NCBI GenBank assembly: GCA_022841365.1
Contig: JALHRP010000028.1
Span: 1 to 49,300, forward strand
Reading direction: 5' to 3'
Length of the DNA stretch: 49,300 nucleotides
Origin: Chitinophagaceae bacterium
GTDB taxonomy: Bacteria; Bacteroidota; Bacteroidia; Chitinophagales; Chitinophagaceae
The number at the start of each line of letters is the position of its first letter. Positions within the stretch are counted from its first letter, which is position 1. The position numbers and the translations under genes are program-made. The notes below the pieces were generated by a model, which saw only the letters and a program-made list of their open reading frames with translations, was not told where the DNA came from and searched no databases. Of this stretch, positions 41,523 through 49,300 are shown in pieces.

Positions 41523-42620
41523 TCAACTGAAATACTCAACAGGATTCGTTTTCACACCAGTTTTGAGGACGGCAAAGGTAGGGAATTTCCCACTTAAAAA
41601 TTCGGCCAATAAATCAATCGTAAACTGTTCACTTTCCCAATGGCCAATGTCTGCCAAAAGCAGCTTGTTTTCAGCATCAAAAAACTCATGATATTTCACA
41701 TCGGCAGTAACAAAAGCATCAGCACCTGCTGACAGGGCAGTCTTGATTAAAAAACTGCCCGCACCTCCACAAACAGCAATTTTTTTCACCGGTTTATTCA
41801 GGAAGCGGGTATGCCTGATAACTGATAACCCAAATTGATTTTTAAGCAGTTGGAGGAATTCTTTTTCTGAAATGGCCTCCGGTAATTCTCCTATAATGCC
41901 GGAGCCGGTCATCTGATGTTTATTTTCCAGCGGGACAATATCATAAGCCACTTCTTCATAAGGATGTGCTTTTTTCATTCCGTTAATGATTGCACCCTGC
42001 AACCAGACAGGGAAAAGCACTTCTATTTTCACTTCCTCTTCAGCATGTCTGCTGCCAATTTCACCAACAAAAGGATTGGTTCCTTCACCGGCTTTGAAAG
42101 TACCTGTACCGGACGATGAAAAACTGCATTCACTGTAATTGCCGATATGTCCGCCCCCTGCTTCAAAAATTGCTGTACGCACTGCTTCTGCATAAGCCTG
42201 TGGCACAAACGTATACAGTTTTTGCAGCAGAGAAGCTTTGGGTTGCAGAATGCTGCAATTACTGAGCCCGATTTGCCGGGCCATTTTCCCATTCACACCT
42301 TCCATTACATTGTCCAGGTTGGTATGTATCGCATAAATCGCTATGTTTTCTTTAATGGATTTAATAACAGCTCTTTCAACATACGTTTTGCCTGTAATTT
42401 TCTTTAATCCGCCGAAAACAATCGGGTGGTGAGCCACAATCAGGTTACAACCTTTTGCTTTTGCCTCCAGAATAACTTCTTCGGTTGCATCGAGGCTAGC
42501 AATTACTCCGGTGCATTCCCATGTACCGGATCCGGTAATAAGACCTGCATTATCATAGCCTTCCTGCAAGGAAGGAGGGGCAATTGTTTCCAGAAAACGG
42601 ATGATTTCAGCAATTTGCAT
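41523..42620 (-). CDS. Nif3-like dinuclear metal centre protein
   Basis: 365 residues, the long form of the Nif3/YqfO family with an inserted domain between about residues 130 and 235. Metal-binding histidines are visible in NLIVAHHPIVFGG, IYAIHTNLD and DIGHWESEQF. The start APPSLQEGYDNAGL is the conserved family entry. The protein is expected to be a hexameric ring that binds two metal ions per subunit, with an uncertain reaction, perhaps GTP cyclohydrolase-like. First gene of the unit with the zinc-ribbon protein. Confidence 0.93.
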   Translation of the reverse strand: MQIAEIIRFLETIAPPSLQEGYDNAGLITGSGTWECTGVIASLDATEEVILEAKAKGCNLIVAHHPIVFGGLKKITGKTYVERAVIKSIKENIAIYAIHTNLDNVMEGVNGKMARQIGLSNCSILQPKASLLQKLYTFVPQAYAEAVRTAIFEAGGGHIGNYSECSFSSSGTGTFKAGEGTNPFVGEIGSRHAEEEVKIEVLFPVWLQGAIINGMKKAHPYEEVAYDIVPLENKHQMTGSGIIGELPEAISEKEFLQLLKNQFGLSVIRHTRFLNKPVKKIAVCGGAGSFLIKTALSAGADAFVTADVKYHEFFDAENKLLLADIGHWESEQFTIDLLAEFLSGKFPTFAVLKTGVKTNPVEYFS

Positions 42621-42768
42621 GGGATAAAAATAAGATAATTCAATCTCAGAGCGTTATACACAGGCAGCGAAAGACAGTAAATCCTGCTCTCAAGCCCATT
42701 ACGTAACTAAGAAAAACAGAACCAACCAAAAACAAGTTGTAATTTTAACTCCCGACAATTCAAAATCT

Positions 42769-43194
42769 ATGAAGCAAATAGTTTTACTCAGTTTAACCAT
42801 TTTACTCCTCGCCGGTTGTAAAAAAGCCATCAAACAAACACAGGAGGAAATAGCCGAAACATTAATTGTAAAGGCAATTACCGATGGTCGCTGGAAGGTG
42901 ACAACCTATTATGTAGATGGCACGGATTATAAATCAGGCTTTGACAGTTACGAATTTCAATTTAAAACCAACAGAACGGTTGATGCAGTAAAAAACTCAT
43001 CTACTGAATCTACAGGCAGCTGGAGCGAAGACAGGGTGAATTTCGCAATTATTGCTGATTATCCACCTACTGCAAGTCTCGTCCTTCAGACCTTAGATGG
43101 TACCTGGAAGATTGTAGACAGCACTTGGACATGGGTAAAAGCAACACAAACAATCAACGGAAAACTTGTTACATTAGAACTCACTAAAAAATAA
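42769..43194 (+). CDS. Small lipoprotein of unknown function
   Basis: 141 residues. The signal peptide ends in the lipobox LLLAGC, with Cys17 as the expected lipidated residue, then KK. The mature part is a small beta-rich domain resembling lipocalin-like proteins of Bacteroidota (DGRWKVTTYYVDGTDY, and TGSWSEDRVNF). It has no enzyme motif. Followed by its own terminator at 43216-43244. Confidence 0.82.
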   Translation: MKQIVLLSLTILLLAGCKKAIKQTQEEIAETLIVKAITDGRWKVTTYYVDGTDYKSGFDSYEFQFKTNRTVDAVKNSSTESTGSWSEDRVNFAIIADYPPTASLVLQTLDGTWKIVDSTWTWVKATQTINGKLVTLELTKK

Positions 43195-43215
43195 TCATGC
43201 TTTAAGCGATAACTG

Positions 43216-43244
43216 AAAAGGGGCACCGAATAGGGCCCTTTTTT
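43216..43244 (+). terminator. Terminator of the lipoprotein gene
   Basis: A 7-bp stem (aaaaggg at 43216-43222 with ccctttt at 43236-43242) continues into a T-rich tail. The loop is 13 bases, so strength is moderate. Confidence 0.65.
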
Positions 43245-43358
43245 ATTTTTACAGTTGTACAAGGTTTATATAGAAGTATTTAAAACATCAGCTCAAAAAA
43301 AATTGGATAACCTTTTTGCAATTGTTTTGTTTAATTGCGGTGTGATCACCCAAAAATT

Positions 43359-43835
43359 ATGACTATGCAAATAAAAATTGGACAAAAAGCTCCCGAATTT
43401 TCATTGTACGACAGCGAAAGAAACAAAGTAAGCCTCAATGATTTTAAAGGAAAAAATGTGTTGATTCTGTTTTATCCGCAGGCATTTTCAAGCACCTGCA
43501 CCGAAGAACTGTGTACTGTAAGAGACGATATTGGCCGTTACAGCAATGCACAGGCACAGGTGCTGGGTATCAGCGTTGATTCTATATTTACGCTCAAACG
43601 ATACAGAGATGAGCAGGGATATAATTTTCCGTTGTTGAGCGATTTCAACAAAGAAGTATCCAGAGCTTATGACTCATTATTTGAAAACTGGATTTTTGAT
43701 ATGAAAGGAGTATCTAAAAGAACAGCGTTCATTATTGATAAAGATGGAATTATTCAATACACAGAATTGGTGGAAAGTAAGGACGGAGTACCTGATTTTG
43801 AAGCAATTAACAAGCGACTGGAAGAACTGAACTGA
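43359..43835 (+). CDS. Thioredoxin-fold peroxiredoxin
   Basis: 158 residues from the ATG at 43359; earlier in-frame codons are not needed. It reduces hydrogen peroxide and organic peroxides. The peroxidatic cysteine is Cys47 in QAFSSTCTEELC (the family has a PxxxTxxC pattern) and Cys52 may be the resolving cysteine. The length and sequence (FYPQAFSSTCTEE, then GISVDSIFTLKRYRDE) fit the AhpE/BCP-like group. It has no signal peptide, so it is cytoplasmic. It stands alone, with a terminator after it. Confidence 0.92.
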   Translation: MTMQIKIGQKAPEFSLYDSERNKVSLNDFKGKNVLILFYPQAFSSTCTEELCTVRDDIGRYSNAQAQVLGISVDSIFTLKRYRDEQGYNFPLLSDFNKEVSRAYDSLFENWIFDMKGVSKRTAFIIDKDGIIQYTELVESKDGVPDFEAINKRLEELN

Positions 43836-43858
43836 TGTTTGAAAATGTTAAACAATGG

Positions 43859-43885
43859 GGCGGGCCTTTTTATGGCCTGCCTTTT
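43859..43885 (+). terminator. Terminator of the peroxiredoxin gene
   Basis: An 8-bp stem (ggcgggcc 43859-43866, ggcctgcc 43874-43881, one G-T pair) with a TTTTG tail. It ends 14 bases before the next start codon. Confidence 0.7.
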
Positions 43886-43899
43886 GATTTTGAAGAAAT

Positions 43900-44298
43900 G
43901 TGAAAAAAAGCTTGTTTATTGCGTGTAATAAATTTAGATTTGTTTCGTTGAAACGGTTTTTAACCATAACAGCCTTTATCCTTTCGATAGCCACAGTAGC
44001 CTCAGCCCAGTCTAACAGACCCTCAACTGGAAATGCTGAAAATGTGGTTAAGCAGGTCCGTTTTTACCCGAACCCTGCGTCTTCCTTTATCAATTTCGAG
44101 TTTAGTAACAACAACAATCTCTCTAATTATTCTTTTAAAGTATTCAACTTTATTGGAAAAAAGGTTTTAGAAATCAATAAAATCTCTCCCCGTACGGTCA
44201 TTAATCTGGGCGACTATTTCCGTGGTGTTTACATTTTCCAGTTAACAGATCGTACCGGAAAAATTCTCGAAAGCGGAAAATTTCAGGTTGTAAAGTAG
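43900..44298 (+). CDS. Minimal T9SS-tagged exported protein
   Basis: 132 residues from a GTG; a TTG at 43948 (before KRFLTITAFIL) could also serve and would give a more usual signal peptide. The signal ends at TVASAQ (about residue 37). What is left is only about 95 residues, of which about 75 form a type A sorting domain (VKQVRFYPNPASSFINFEF, then FRGVYIFQLTDRTGK). The segment before it is about 17 residues. So the product is essentially a sorting tag without cargo. Relatives of such short form may be cell-surface or decoy substrates; nothing is proven. Confidence 0.8.
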   Translation: MKKSLFIACNKFRFVSLKRFLTITAFILSIATVASAQSNRPSTGNAENVVKQVRFYPNPASSFINFEFSNNNNLSNYSFKVFNFIGKKVLEINKISPRTVINLGDYFRGVYIFQLTDRTGKILESGKFQVVK

Positions 44299-44385
44299 TT
44301 TCCTTTTTGTTTTAAGTTTCTGATATTAGTTTTCAGGTTTTTGTCTGAGACAATTGGTTTGTTTGCCTGAAACCACCTGTGTTTT

Positions 44386-45558
44386 TTACAGCACCTGAAC
44401 AATTAAAAATTTTAGATAGTGTGTGTTTTCCCATCCCCAGATAATCGGATGATCGGAGCTTTGCGTTTGAAATGTAACCTGTCTTAATTGTCTCCTGGCA
44501 TCTTTGGCCGCCATTTGTATGATTTCTAAAAACAGATCGGGTTGTACAAGATTGGTGCAGGAAGATGTTACAAGAAAACCTCCCGGCTTAACCAGCTTCA
44601 TTCCACGCAAATTGATTTCTTTATAACCTGTAATGGCTTTTTGAATGGTCGCTCTTGATTTGGTGAACGAAGGTGGGTCCAGCATCACCACATCATATTG
44701 TCTGCCTTCCTTTACCCAATTCTTCAGCACATCAAATGCATTCACCGCTTCAAAGCTGCACTTATCTGCAACATGATTCAACTCAGCATTTTTGTTACAC
44801 ATGGCAATGGCATTTTCAGAAATATCGAGGCCATGAACACTCTTTGCACCATAATGTGCTGCATGTATTTCAAACGTGCCTGTGTAAGTAAATGCGCCCA
44901 GCACTTCTGCATCTTTTACAATGTGCTGTATGGCTCTGCGGTTATCTTGCTGATCAAGAAAGTATCCTGTCTTTTGTCCGTTAGCAATATCTACATGAAA
45001 TTTCAAACCATTTTCGTTGATGATGATGGTTGTGTCAAACGGTTCACTCAAAAATCCTTTTTGCTGTTGCAGGCCTTCCAGTTCACGGATGGGTACATCG
45101 TTGCGCTCATAAATTCCTTTTGGCTGAAAGATTGTATTTAATGCTTTTACAATGGCATCTTTCCACAAATCAATCCCAAGGGCCAGTGTTTGCAACACAA
45201 AGTAATCGTTGAATTTATCAATGATCAATTGAGGCAGTCCATCAGCTTCACCAAAAATGAGCCGGCAGTTTTCTGTATAGCCCATTTGCTGCCGTTGTTT
45301 CCAGGCTTCACTTAATTTCTTCAGGAAAAAAGCTTCATTGATCTCTTCATTTTTATTGCGTGTAAGTATGCGAACCTGAATCTGCGATTGCGGATTAAAA
45401 TAACCTCTGCCCAGAAATTTATCATCATGGGTATGCACATCTACAATGGCTCCTGCAGCCGCATCGCCTTTTACATTGTTAATCTCGTTTCCAAATACCC
45501 AGGGATGTCCGTTTGCTACCCGTTGTGAAATCTTCCTGTTGAGCGTTACTTTTGTCAT
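44386..45558 (-). CDS. rlmI: RlmI-like 23S rRNA (cytosine-5) methyltransferase
   Basis: 390 residues from the ATG at 45558, close to E. coli RlmI (about 396), which methylates C1962 of 23S rRNA. An N-terminal PUA-like domain (SQRVANGHPWVFGNEI) precedes the SAM-binding Rossmann fold (VLGAFTYTGTFEIHAAHYG) and the catalytic motifs MLDPPSFTKSRA and LVTSSCTNLVQP. A TTG three codons upstream lies in the promoter's -7 box, which supports the ATG. The site modified is inferred from the family. Confidence 0.88.
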   Translation of the reverse strand: MTKVTLNRKISQRVANGHPWVFGNEINNVKGDAAAGAIVDVHTHDDKFLGRGYFNPQSQIQVRILTRNKNEEINEAFFLKKLSEAWKQRQQMGYTENCRLIFGEADGLPQLIIDKFNDYFVLQTLALGIDLWKDAIVKALNTIFQPKGIYERNDVPIRELEGLQQQKGFLSEPFDTTIIINENGLKFHVDIANGQKTGYFLDQQDNRRAIQHIVKDAEVLGAFTYTGTFEIHAAHYGAKSVHGLDISENAIAMCNKNAELNHVADKCSFEAVNAFDVLKNWVKEGRQYDVVMLDPPSFTKSRATIQKAITGYKEINLRGMKLVKPGGFLVTSSCTNLVQPDLFLEIIQMAAKDARRQLRQVTFQTQSSDHPIIWGWENTHYLKFLIVQVL

Positions 45559-45564
45559 AGCGGG

Positions 45565-45597
45565 CAAAGGTATCAGTTAATCTCTTTTGTAAAGCAA
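45565..45597 (-). promoter_or_regulatory. Promoter of the rlmI-like gene, near-leaderless
   Basis: On the minus strand, TTG (45597-45595), a 22-base spacer and TACCTTTG (45572-45565) fit the consensus. The start codon follows 6 bases later, so transcription would begin at or next to the ATG. Confidence 0.65.
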
Positions 45598-45638
45598 CGA
45601 AATTGAGTTTTACGAAGTCAATGTCTTAAATGCAAGTC

Positions 45639-46004
45639 ATGAACAAACGATTCTTTTTTACTGCACTTATTCTTACTGTTTTGCTGATGGCCTGCGAAAA
45701 GGAAAAACTGTTAACAGGTAAGTTTAAAGCCCAATACGTTGCAGGTATGTGCGGACAAAACATTATTGAAATTCTCGACAGTGCGTATGTTGACAGAGGG
45801 ATGGATTGGACCAATACGGCAGGGCAATCAATGAAAAACGTATTTACAGTTCAGAATCACTGTGATTTCAGCAGGGCCAATCTCAAGGCGGGAGATATTT
45901 TTGAATGTGCAATCATTGCTTCTCCTGATAAAACTGGCTGTGTGGTTTGTATGGCTTATATGGAAACTCCACCAAAGGCGTGGAATGTGAAAGTGATGAA
46001 ATAA
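45639..46004 (+). CDS. Small lipoprotein of unknown function
   Basis: 121 residues from the ATG at 45639 (an ATG three codons earlier is possible). The signal peptide ends in the lipobox VLLMAC, then EKEK. The mature part contains five cysteines (GMCGQN, NHCDFS, FECAI, GCVVCM), an unusual density for a lipoprotein; in an oxidising periplasm they could form disulfides or bind a metal. No family is recognised. Confidence 0.78.
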   Translation: MNKRFFFTALILTVLLMACEKEKLLTGKFKAQYVAGMCGQNIIEILDSAYVDRGMDWTNTAGQSMKNVFTVQNHCDFSRANLKAGDIFECAIIASPDKTGCVVCMAYMETPPKAWNVKVMK

Positions 46005-46079
46005 AATTTTCTTCCTCTCTTACAACCGGCACATTGCTGGTCTATCCCTCTTACAAGACAATTTGTCCCAACTCATCCA

Positions 46080-46109
46080 TTGGCAGTATTCTTGTCCAGC
46101 TTACCTTTG
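46080..46109 (+). promoter_or_regulatory. Promoter of grpE-dnaJ
   Basis: TTG at 46080-46082, a 19-base spacer and TACCTTTG at 46102-46109 match the consensus exactly. The leader would be about 14 bases, up to the ATG at 46128. No CIRCE element is visible. Confidence 0.75.
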
Positions 46110-46127
46110 CGCACAATTTTATGCTTT

Positions 46128-46712
46128 ATGAAAGATCAAACAAACGAAATGACAGAACAAAACACGACTGAGGCAGAATTAAACAGTACCCCATTAAGTT
46201 CAGATATTAATACCGATGAAAATGTGGCGGGCATCAACCACCTCAATGAACAGATAGCTGAGGAAAGTGAACTGGAAAAACTGAAAGAAGCCGTAGAGGA
46301 AGAAAAAAATAAATATCTCTACCTTATGGCTGAGTTTGATAATTTCCGCCGCCGTACTGCAAAAGAGCGGATGGAACTGATCCAGACAGCAGGAAAAGAT
46401 GTCATCATTTCCCTGCTTGAAGTAATGGATGATGCAGAACGTGCAGAAACCGAGCTTTCAAAAACCCTTGAAGCAAAAGAACTGGAAGGTGTAAAACTTG
46501 TTTTTCATAAACTCCGCAGTGTTTTGCAAAACAAAGGGTTGAAACCAATGGATGCAAAAGGAAAAGAGTTTGATGCCGATCAGCACGAAGCCATCACTGA
46601 AATTCCTGCCCCAACCGATGAACTGAAAGGAAAAGTGGTAGATGAAATTGAAAAAGGATATCTGCTCAACGATAAAATCATCCGCTTTGCAAAAGTGGTG
46701 GTAGGAAAATAA
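46128..46712 (+). CDS. grpE: Nucleotide exchange factor GrpE
   Basis: 194 residues from the ATG at 46128, 19 bases after the promoter's -7 box; the longer frame to 46080 would overlap the promoter. It promotes ADP release from DnaK. It has an acidic, disordered N-terminus, a long coiled coil (about residues 45-105, with KYLYLMAEFDNFRRRTAKER) and the C-terminal beta domain (GKEFDADQHEAITEI, then GYLLNDKIIRFAKVVVGK). First gene of the grpE-dnaJ unit. Confidence 0.96.
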   Translation: MKDQTNEMTEQNTTEAELNSTPLSSDINTDENVAGINHLNEQIAEESELEKLKEAVEEEKNKYLYLMAEFDNFRRRTAKERMELIQTAGKDVIISLLEVMDDAERAETELSKTLEAKELEGVKLVFHKLRSVLQNKGLKPMDAKGKEFDADQHEAITEIPAPTDELKGKVVDEIEKGYLLNDKIIRFAKVVVGK

Positions 46713-46727
46713 TTTGAACATTAATTC

Positions 46728-46780
46728 AATTTGAAAATTTGAAAATAGTAGCCAACAACACATTTTCAAATTCTCAAATT
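46728..46780. repeat. A/T-rich 19-bp inverted repeat before dnaJ
   Basis: The arms 46728-46746 and 46762-46780 are complementary at 18 of 19 positions around a 15-base loop. The right arm ends 8 bases before the dnaJ ATG, so in the mRNA the stem covers the ribosome-binding region. The arms are made of repeated AAATTTG/CAAATT-like units. It has no T-run, so it is not a terminator. Confidence 0.7.
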
Positions 46781-46788
46781 TCCACATT

Positions 46789-47961
46789 ATGAAGAGAGAT
46801 TTTTACGAAATACTTGGTGTAACGAAAGGGGCTTCTGCAGAGGAGATAAAGAAAGCATACCGCAAAGTGGCGATGCAGTATCACCCTGACCGTAACCCGG
46901 GTAACAAAGAAGCTGAAGAAAAATTTAAGGAAGCAGCCGAAGCGTATGAAATACTAAGCGATGCAGATAAAAAATCGCAGTACGACCGCTATGGTCATGC
47001 CGGCGTAAGCGGCAACGGACGTGGTGGTTATGGCGGTGGCGGACAAAACATGAATATGGATGATATCTTCAGTCAGTTTGGAGATATTTTTGGTGATGAT
47101 GTGTTTGGAAGTTTCTTTGGCGGTGGCGGACAACGCAGAGGTGGCGGCGGTGCCGGCAGATCAAGAGGAGTAAGAGGCAGTAATCTTCGGGTAAGAATTA
47201 AAATGACCTATGAAGAAATTGCGAAAGGCGCCAGCAAAACCATCAAAGTAAAAAAACATGTGGTTTGTAATACCTGTGCGGGCTCGGGTGCAAAAGATAA
47301 AAGCAGTATGCAAACCTGTGGTACCTGCGGTGGCAGCGGCCAGGTAAGGCGTGTACAAAATACCTTCCTCGGGCAAATGCAAACTGTTACAACATGTCCT
47401 GCATGTAATGGTGAGGGATCAACCATTGCAAATAAGTGTACAGCATGTAAAGGCGAAGGCAGAGTGTATGGCGAAGAAAACATCAGCTTAGATATACCGG
47501 CAGGTGTGCAGGAAGGAATGCAGTTAAATGTTTCGGGCAAAGGAAATACCGGTGAACGAGGTGGTGCTCCCGGCGATTTAATTGTGTTGATTGAAGAAGA
47601 AGCACATGCGCATTTACACAGAGATGGATTGAATGTGGCGTATGATCTGCATATCTCATTCCCCGATGCTGCATTTGGAATACAGGCCGAAGTACCTACC
47701 ATTGATGGCCGAGCTAAAATTAAAATTCCACCCGGCACACAAAGCGGAAAAGTGTTTCGCTTAAAAGGAAAAGGGTTCCCTGCATTACAGAGTTATGAAA
47801 AAGGTGATCAGTTGATTTATGTAAATGTTTGGACACCACAACATCTCTCATCAGAAGAAAAAGCCATGCTGGAGAAAATGCAGAGCAGCTCTAATTTTCA
47901 TCCCAAACCTGAAAAGGGTGACAAAGGATTTTTTGAACGGGTGAAAGAAATGTTTAGCTAA
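46789..47961 (+). CDS. dnaJ: Chaperone protein DnaJ
   Basis: 390 residues. The J domain (residues 1-70) carries the HPD triad at 32-34 (YHPDRNPG). A Gly-rich region (about 75-130, [15 protein letters not shown]) follows. The zinc domain has four CxxCxGxG repeats ([32 protein letters not shown]), then the C-terminal substrate-binding domain ([20 protein letters not shown]). It is a full-length type I DnaJ. It delivers substrates to DnaK and stimulates its ATPase. A stem that could be a thermosensor lies directly before the start. Confidence 0.97.
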   Translation: MKRDFYEILGVTKGASAEEIKKAYRKVAMQYHPDRNPGNKEAEEKFKEAAEAYEILSDADKKSQYDRYGHAGVSGNGRGGYGGGGQNMNMDDIFSQFGDIFGDDVFGSFFGGGGQRRGGGGAGRSRGVRGSNLRVRIKMTYEEIAKGASKTIKVKKHVVCNTCAGSGAKDKSSMQTCGTCGGSGQVRRVQNTFLGQMQTVTTCPACNGEGSTIANKCTACKGEGRVYGEENISLDIPAGVQEGMQLNVSGKGNTGERGGAPGDLIVLIEEEAHAHLHRDGLNVAYDLHISFPDAAFGIQAEVPTIDGRAKIKIPPGTQSGKVFRLKGKGFPALQSYEKGDQLIYVNVWTPQHLSSEEKAMLEKMQSSSNFHPKPEKGDKGFFERVKEMFS

Positions 47962-47984
47962 AAATCTGTATGAGGAAAATAGTT

Positions 47985-48016
47985 AGTGGTGAGTGATTAA
48001 CTCGCCACTTTTTTTA
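47985..48016 (+). terminator. Terminator of grpE-dnaJ
   Basis: A 10-bp stem with one G-T pair (agtggtgagt 47985-47994, actcgccact 48000-48009) is followed by seven or so T residues. Confidence 0.85.
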
Positions 48017-48018
48017 TG

Positions 48019-48057
48019 TCCCGTCAGACTCCCGTCAGACGTCCTCGTCGGACGGGA
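48019..48057. repeat. tcccgtcagac hairpin repeat
   Basis: The 11-base unit tcccgtcagac occurs twice in tandem (48019-48029, 48030-48040). The second copy forms a 12-bp hairpin, with one mismatch, with cgtcggacggga at 48046-48057 around the loop tcct. From memory such GTC-rich palindromes are dispersed in Bacteroidota genomes. Confidence 0.7.
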
Positions 48058-48176
48058 TATGTCGAGACTATTCGCTAAAAGTTCCAAACAGCTCATGTCA
48101 CACACTTCGATAGCTTTCCTTATTTTTACCTGTTCCCAGCCAAGGCTGATTTATTTATTATACTGCTTAGCAAACA

Positions 48177-48620
48177 ATGAGCGACAAAGTCATTTACTCC
48201 ATTCCGGCCAGGTTTCGCCGAATAGAAAACCTTCATATATTATTCTGGTTAATTAAGGATGCCTGCTGGGCACTTAATTTAAAAATACCGGCACTGATCA
48301 TGATTGTACCTACCATGCTTGCTGCCTTGATTATTACCTGGCAAACCCGTAAACTGTTTTCTGAACTGATGCATAATCTGGCAGTGGTTTTCTGGATTGT
48401 TGCCAACTGCACCTGGATGATTGGAGAGTTCTATGGATGGGATGAAGGGAGGTTTGGTCTCCGCAATCTGGCACTGATTCCATTCAGCATCGGACTAATT
48501 ATACTTGCTGTGTACTATTGCCTGTATTTTTTTAAACGCAGTATCAGAGAAAAAGTGATATCACAAACCGAAGAGGCTTTGCAGGAAGAGAGGAGCCATG
48601 CCAACCGTAAAACAGCCTGA
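48177..48620 (+). CDS. Small membrane protein of unknown function
   Basis: 147 residues with three transmembrane helices (about 40-58, 63-85 and 100-122), a basic N-terminal segment and a charged C-terminal tail (REKVISQTEEALQEERSH). Aromatic residues are frequent (HNLAVVFWIVANCTWMIGEF). The family is not recognised. It is preceded by the palindromic repeat at 48019-48057 and a poorly defined leader. The next gene on the same strand is aspS. Confidence 0.7.
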   Translation: MSDKVIYSIPARFRRIENLHILFWLIKDACWALNLKIPALIMIVPTMLAALIITWQTRKLFSELMHNLAVVFWIVANCTWMIGEFYGWDEGRFGLRNLALIPFSIGLIILAVYYCLYFFKRSIREKVISQTEEALQEERSHANRKTA

Positions 48621-48649
48621 TTCACATTCTCTGTTACACACTCAATGGT

Positions 48650-48657
48650 TATCTTTG
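48650..48657 (+). promoter_or_regulatory. -7 element of aspS
   Basis: TATCTTTG matches the consensus, but no TTG lies at 17-23 bases. The leader of about 85 bases ends in a pyrimidine-rich stretch (48701-48745). Confidence 0.45.
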
Positions 48658-48745
48658 CGCTCCTTAGCAAACCGTTTATGTTGGAGATGTAAAGTTTCGG
48701 GTTTCCTTTACTTTTCACTTTCAACTTTCAATTTTAAACTTTTCT

Positions 48746-49300
48746 ATGTACCGTTCTCATACCTGTGGCGAATTAAGAAGCAATCATGTTGGTAACACCG
48801 TCACTTTAGCCGGTTGGGTGCAAACTGTGCGGAAGTTTGGCAGTATTACGTTTGTTGATTTAAGAGATCGTTACGGCATCACCCAATTATTATTCGGCGA
48901 AGAATTGAATAAAGTGTTGGATGAAAATCCGCTTGGTCGTGAATTTGTTTTGCAGGTAACAGGAGCCGTTAGTGAACGCAGCAATAAAAATGCAAACATT
49001 GCAACCGGTGATATTGAAATTTTGGTGCAATCATTCAACGTATTAAATAAATCTGCAGTACCACCTTTTACCATACAGGACGATACAGATGGCGGCGATG
49101 ATCTGCGGATGAAATACCGTTTCCTTGATTTACGTCGCAATGCAGTGAAACGAAATATTGAATTGCGTTATGCTGTAAACCGTGCTGCAAGAAATTATCT
49201 GCACAATAATGGCTTTATGGATATTGAAACGCCCTTCTTAATTAAATCAACTCCTGAAGGTGCAAGAGATTTTGTAGTGCCAAGCAGAAGACGGCATACG
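48746..49300 (+). CDS. aspS: Aspartyl-tRNA synthetase (3' end outside window)
   Basis: The first 185 codons are present; the window ends on a codon boundary. The N-terminal OB-fold anticodon-binding domain ([20 protein letters not shown], then [10 protein letters not shown]) is followed by the start of the class II catalytic domain with motif 2-related KYRFLDLRR and [20 protein letters not shown]. This is the bacterial-type AspRS. The remaining two-thirds lie beyond the window. Confidence 0.95.
   Translation, partial: MYRSHTCGELRSNHVGNTVTLAGWVQTVRKFGSITFVDLRDRYGITQLLFGEELNKVLDENPLGREFVLQVTGAVSERSNKNANIATGDIEILVQSFNVLNKSAVPPFTIQDDTDGGDDLRMKYRFLDLRRNAVKRNIELRYAVNRAARNYLHNNGFMDIETPFLIKSTPEGARDFVVPSRRRHT

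Noticed and set aside
42548-42585. ccttcctgcaaggaagg-like palindrome in nif3
   Set aside because: It encodes the conserved family motif APPSLQEGYDNAGL, so it is not an inserted repeat.
47208-47738. Minus-strand frame of 176 codons inside dnaJ
   Set aside because: Shadow of the zinc-domain repeats; cysteine and proline pattern arises from the dnaJ codons.
1-49300. CRISPR arrays, rRNA, tmRNA, prophage or intact insertion sequences
   Set aside because: None seen: no regularly spaced repeats, no rRNA-like conserved blocks, no transposase, integrase or phage structural genes.

Overview
The window is chromosomal DNA from a member of the phylum Bacteroidota, most likely family Chitinophagaceae (inference). 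The evidence is: three proteins with type IX secretion (T9SS) C-terminal sorting domains; the family-specific proteins DUF4293 and DUF6427; several promoters of the Bacteroidota type (TTG, 19-22 bases, TAnnTTTG); few Shine-Dalgarno sequences; and moderate, A/T-leaning composition. It contains 46 protein genes that I accept (metG and aspS are cut by the window edges) and one tRNA-Pro. There is no rRNA, CRISPR array, prophage or intact insertion sequence. Most genes are housekeeping.

Layout. 1-2059: methionyl-tRNA synthetase carrying an in-frame palindromic repeat insertion. 2164-8073: an ECF sigma factor and RskA-type anti-sigma factor, a terminator, then a T9SS-exported DUF4331 protein, a membrane-anchored TPR protein and a HupE/UreJ-like membrane protein. 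This is the best candidate for a little-described system. 8169-10636: a FadN-type beta-oxidation enzyme with one repeat element before it and another inside it. 10754-13323: an A/T-rich orphan, a DJ-1/PfpI protein and a cytoplasmic metzincin-like protease. 13366-15634: an ABC-2 exporter and a small exported protein. 15631-19279: an SDR epimerase-like protein, an exported protein with a Trp/Gly-rich loop, and DUF6427. 19385-22628: purQ, then a free DsbD-alpha-like protein and DsbD. 22749-29455: a lone ECF sigma factor, uvrA, a T9SS protein, DUF4293 and glyA. 29633-32665: a sugar-nucleotidyltransferase-like protein, a toxin-antitoxin pair, an FMN oxidoreductase and a small exported protein. 32728-36785: a NatAB-like exporter and an FAD oxidoreductase. 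36786-38903: an A/T-rich leader, dnaA and tRNA-Pro. 38925-42620: recN, a zinc-ribbon protein and nif3. 42769-45558: a lipoprotein, a peroxiredoxin, a protein that is little more than a T9SS tag, and an RlmI-like methyltransferase. 45639-49300: a lipoprotein, grpE, dnaJ, a membrane protein and aspS.

How genes work together. grpE and dnaJ are DnaK co-chaperones. The two DsbD-domain proteins look like parts of one periplasmic reducing relay: the free domain keeps the cysteine pair that the fused domain has lost. The sigma/anti-sigma pair probably controls an envelope function, plausibly the DUF4331-TPR-HupE operon beside it (inference). Short GC-rich palindromic elements recur in intergenic DNA and inside two conserved genes (metG and the fadN-like gene), and have been accommodated in frame as extra surface peptides.
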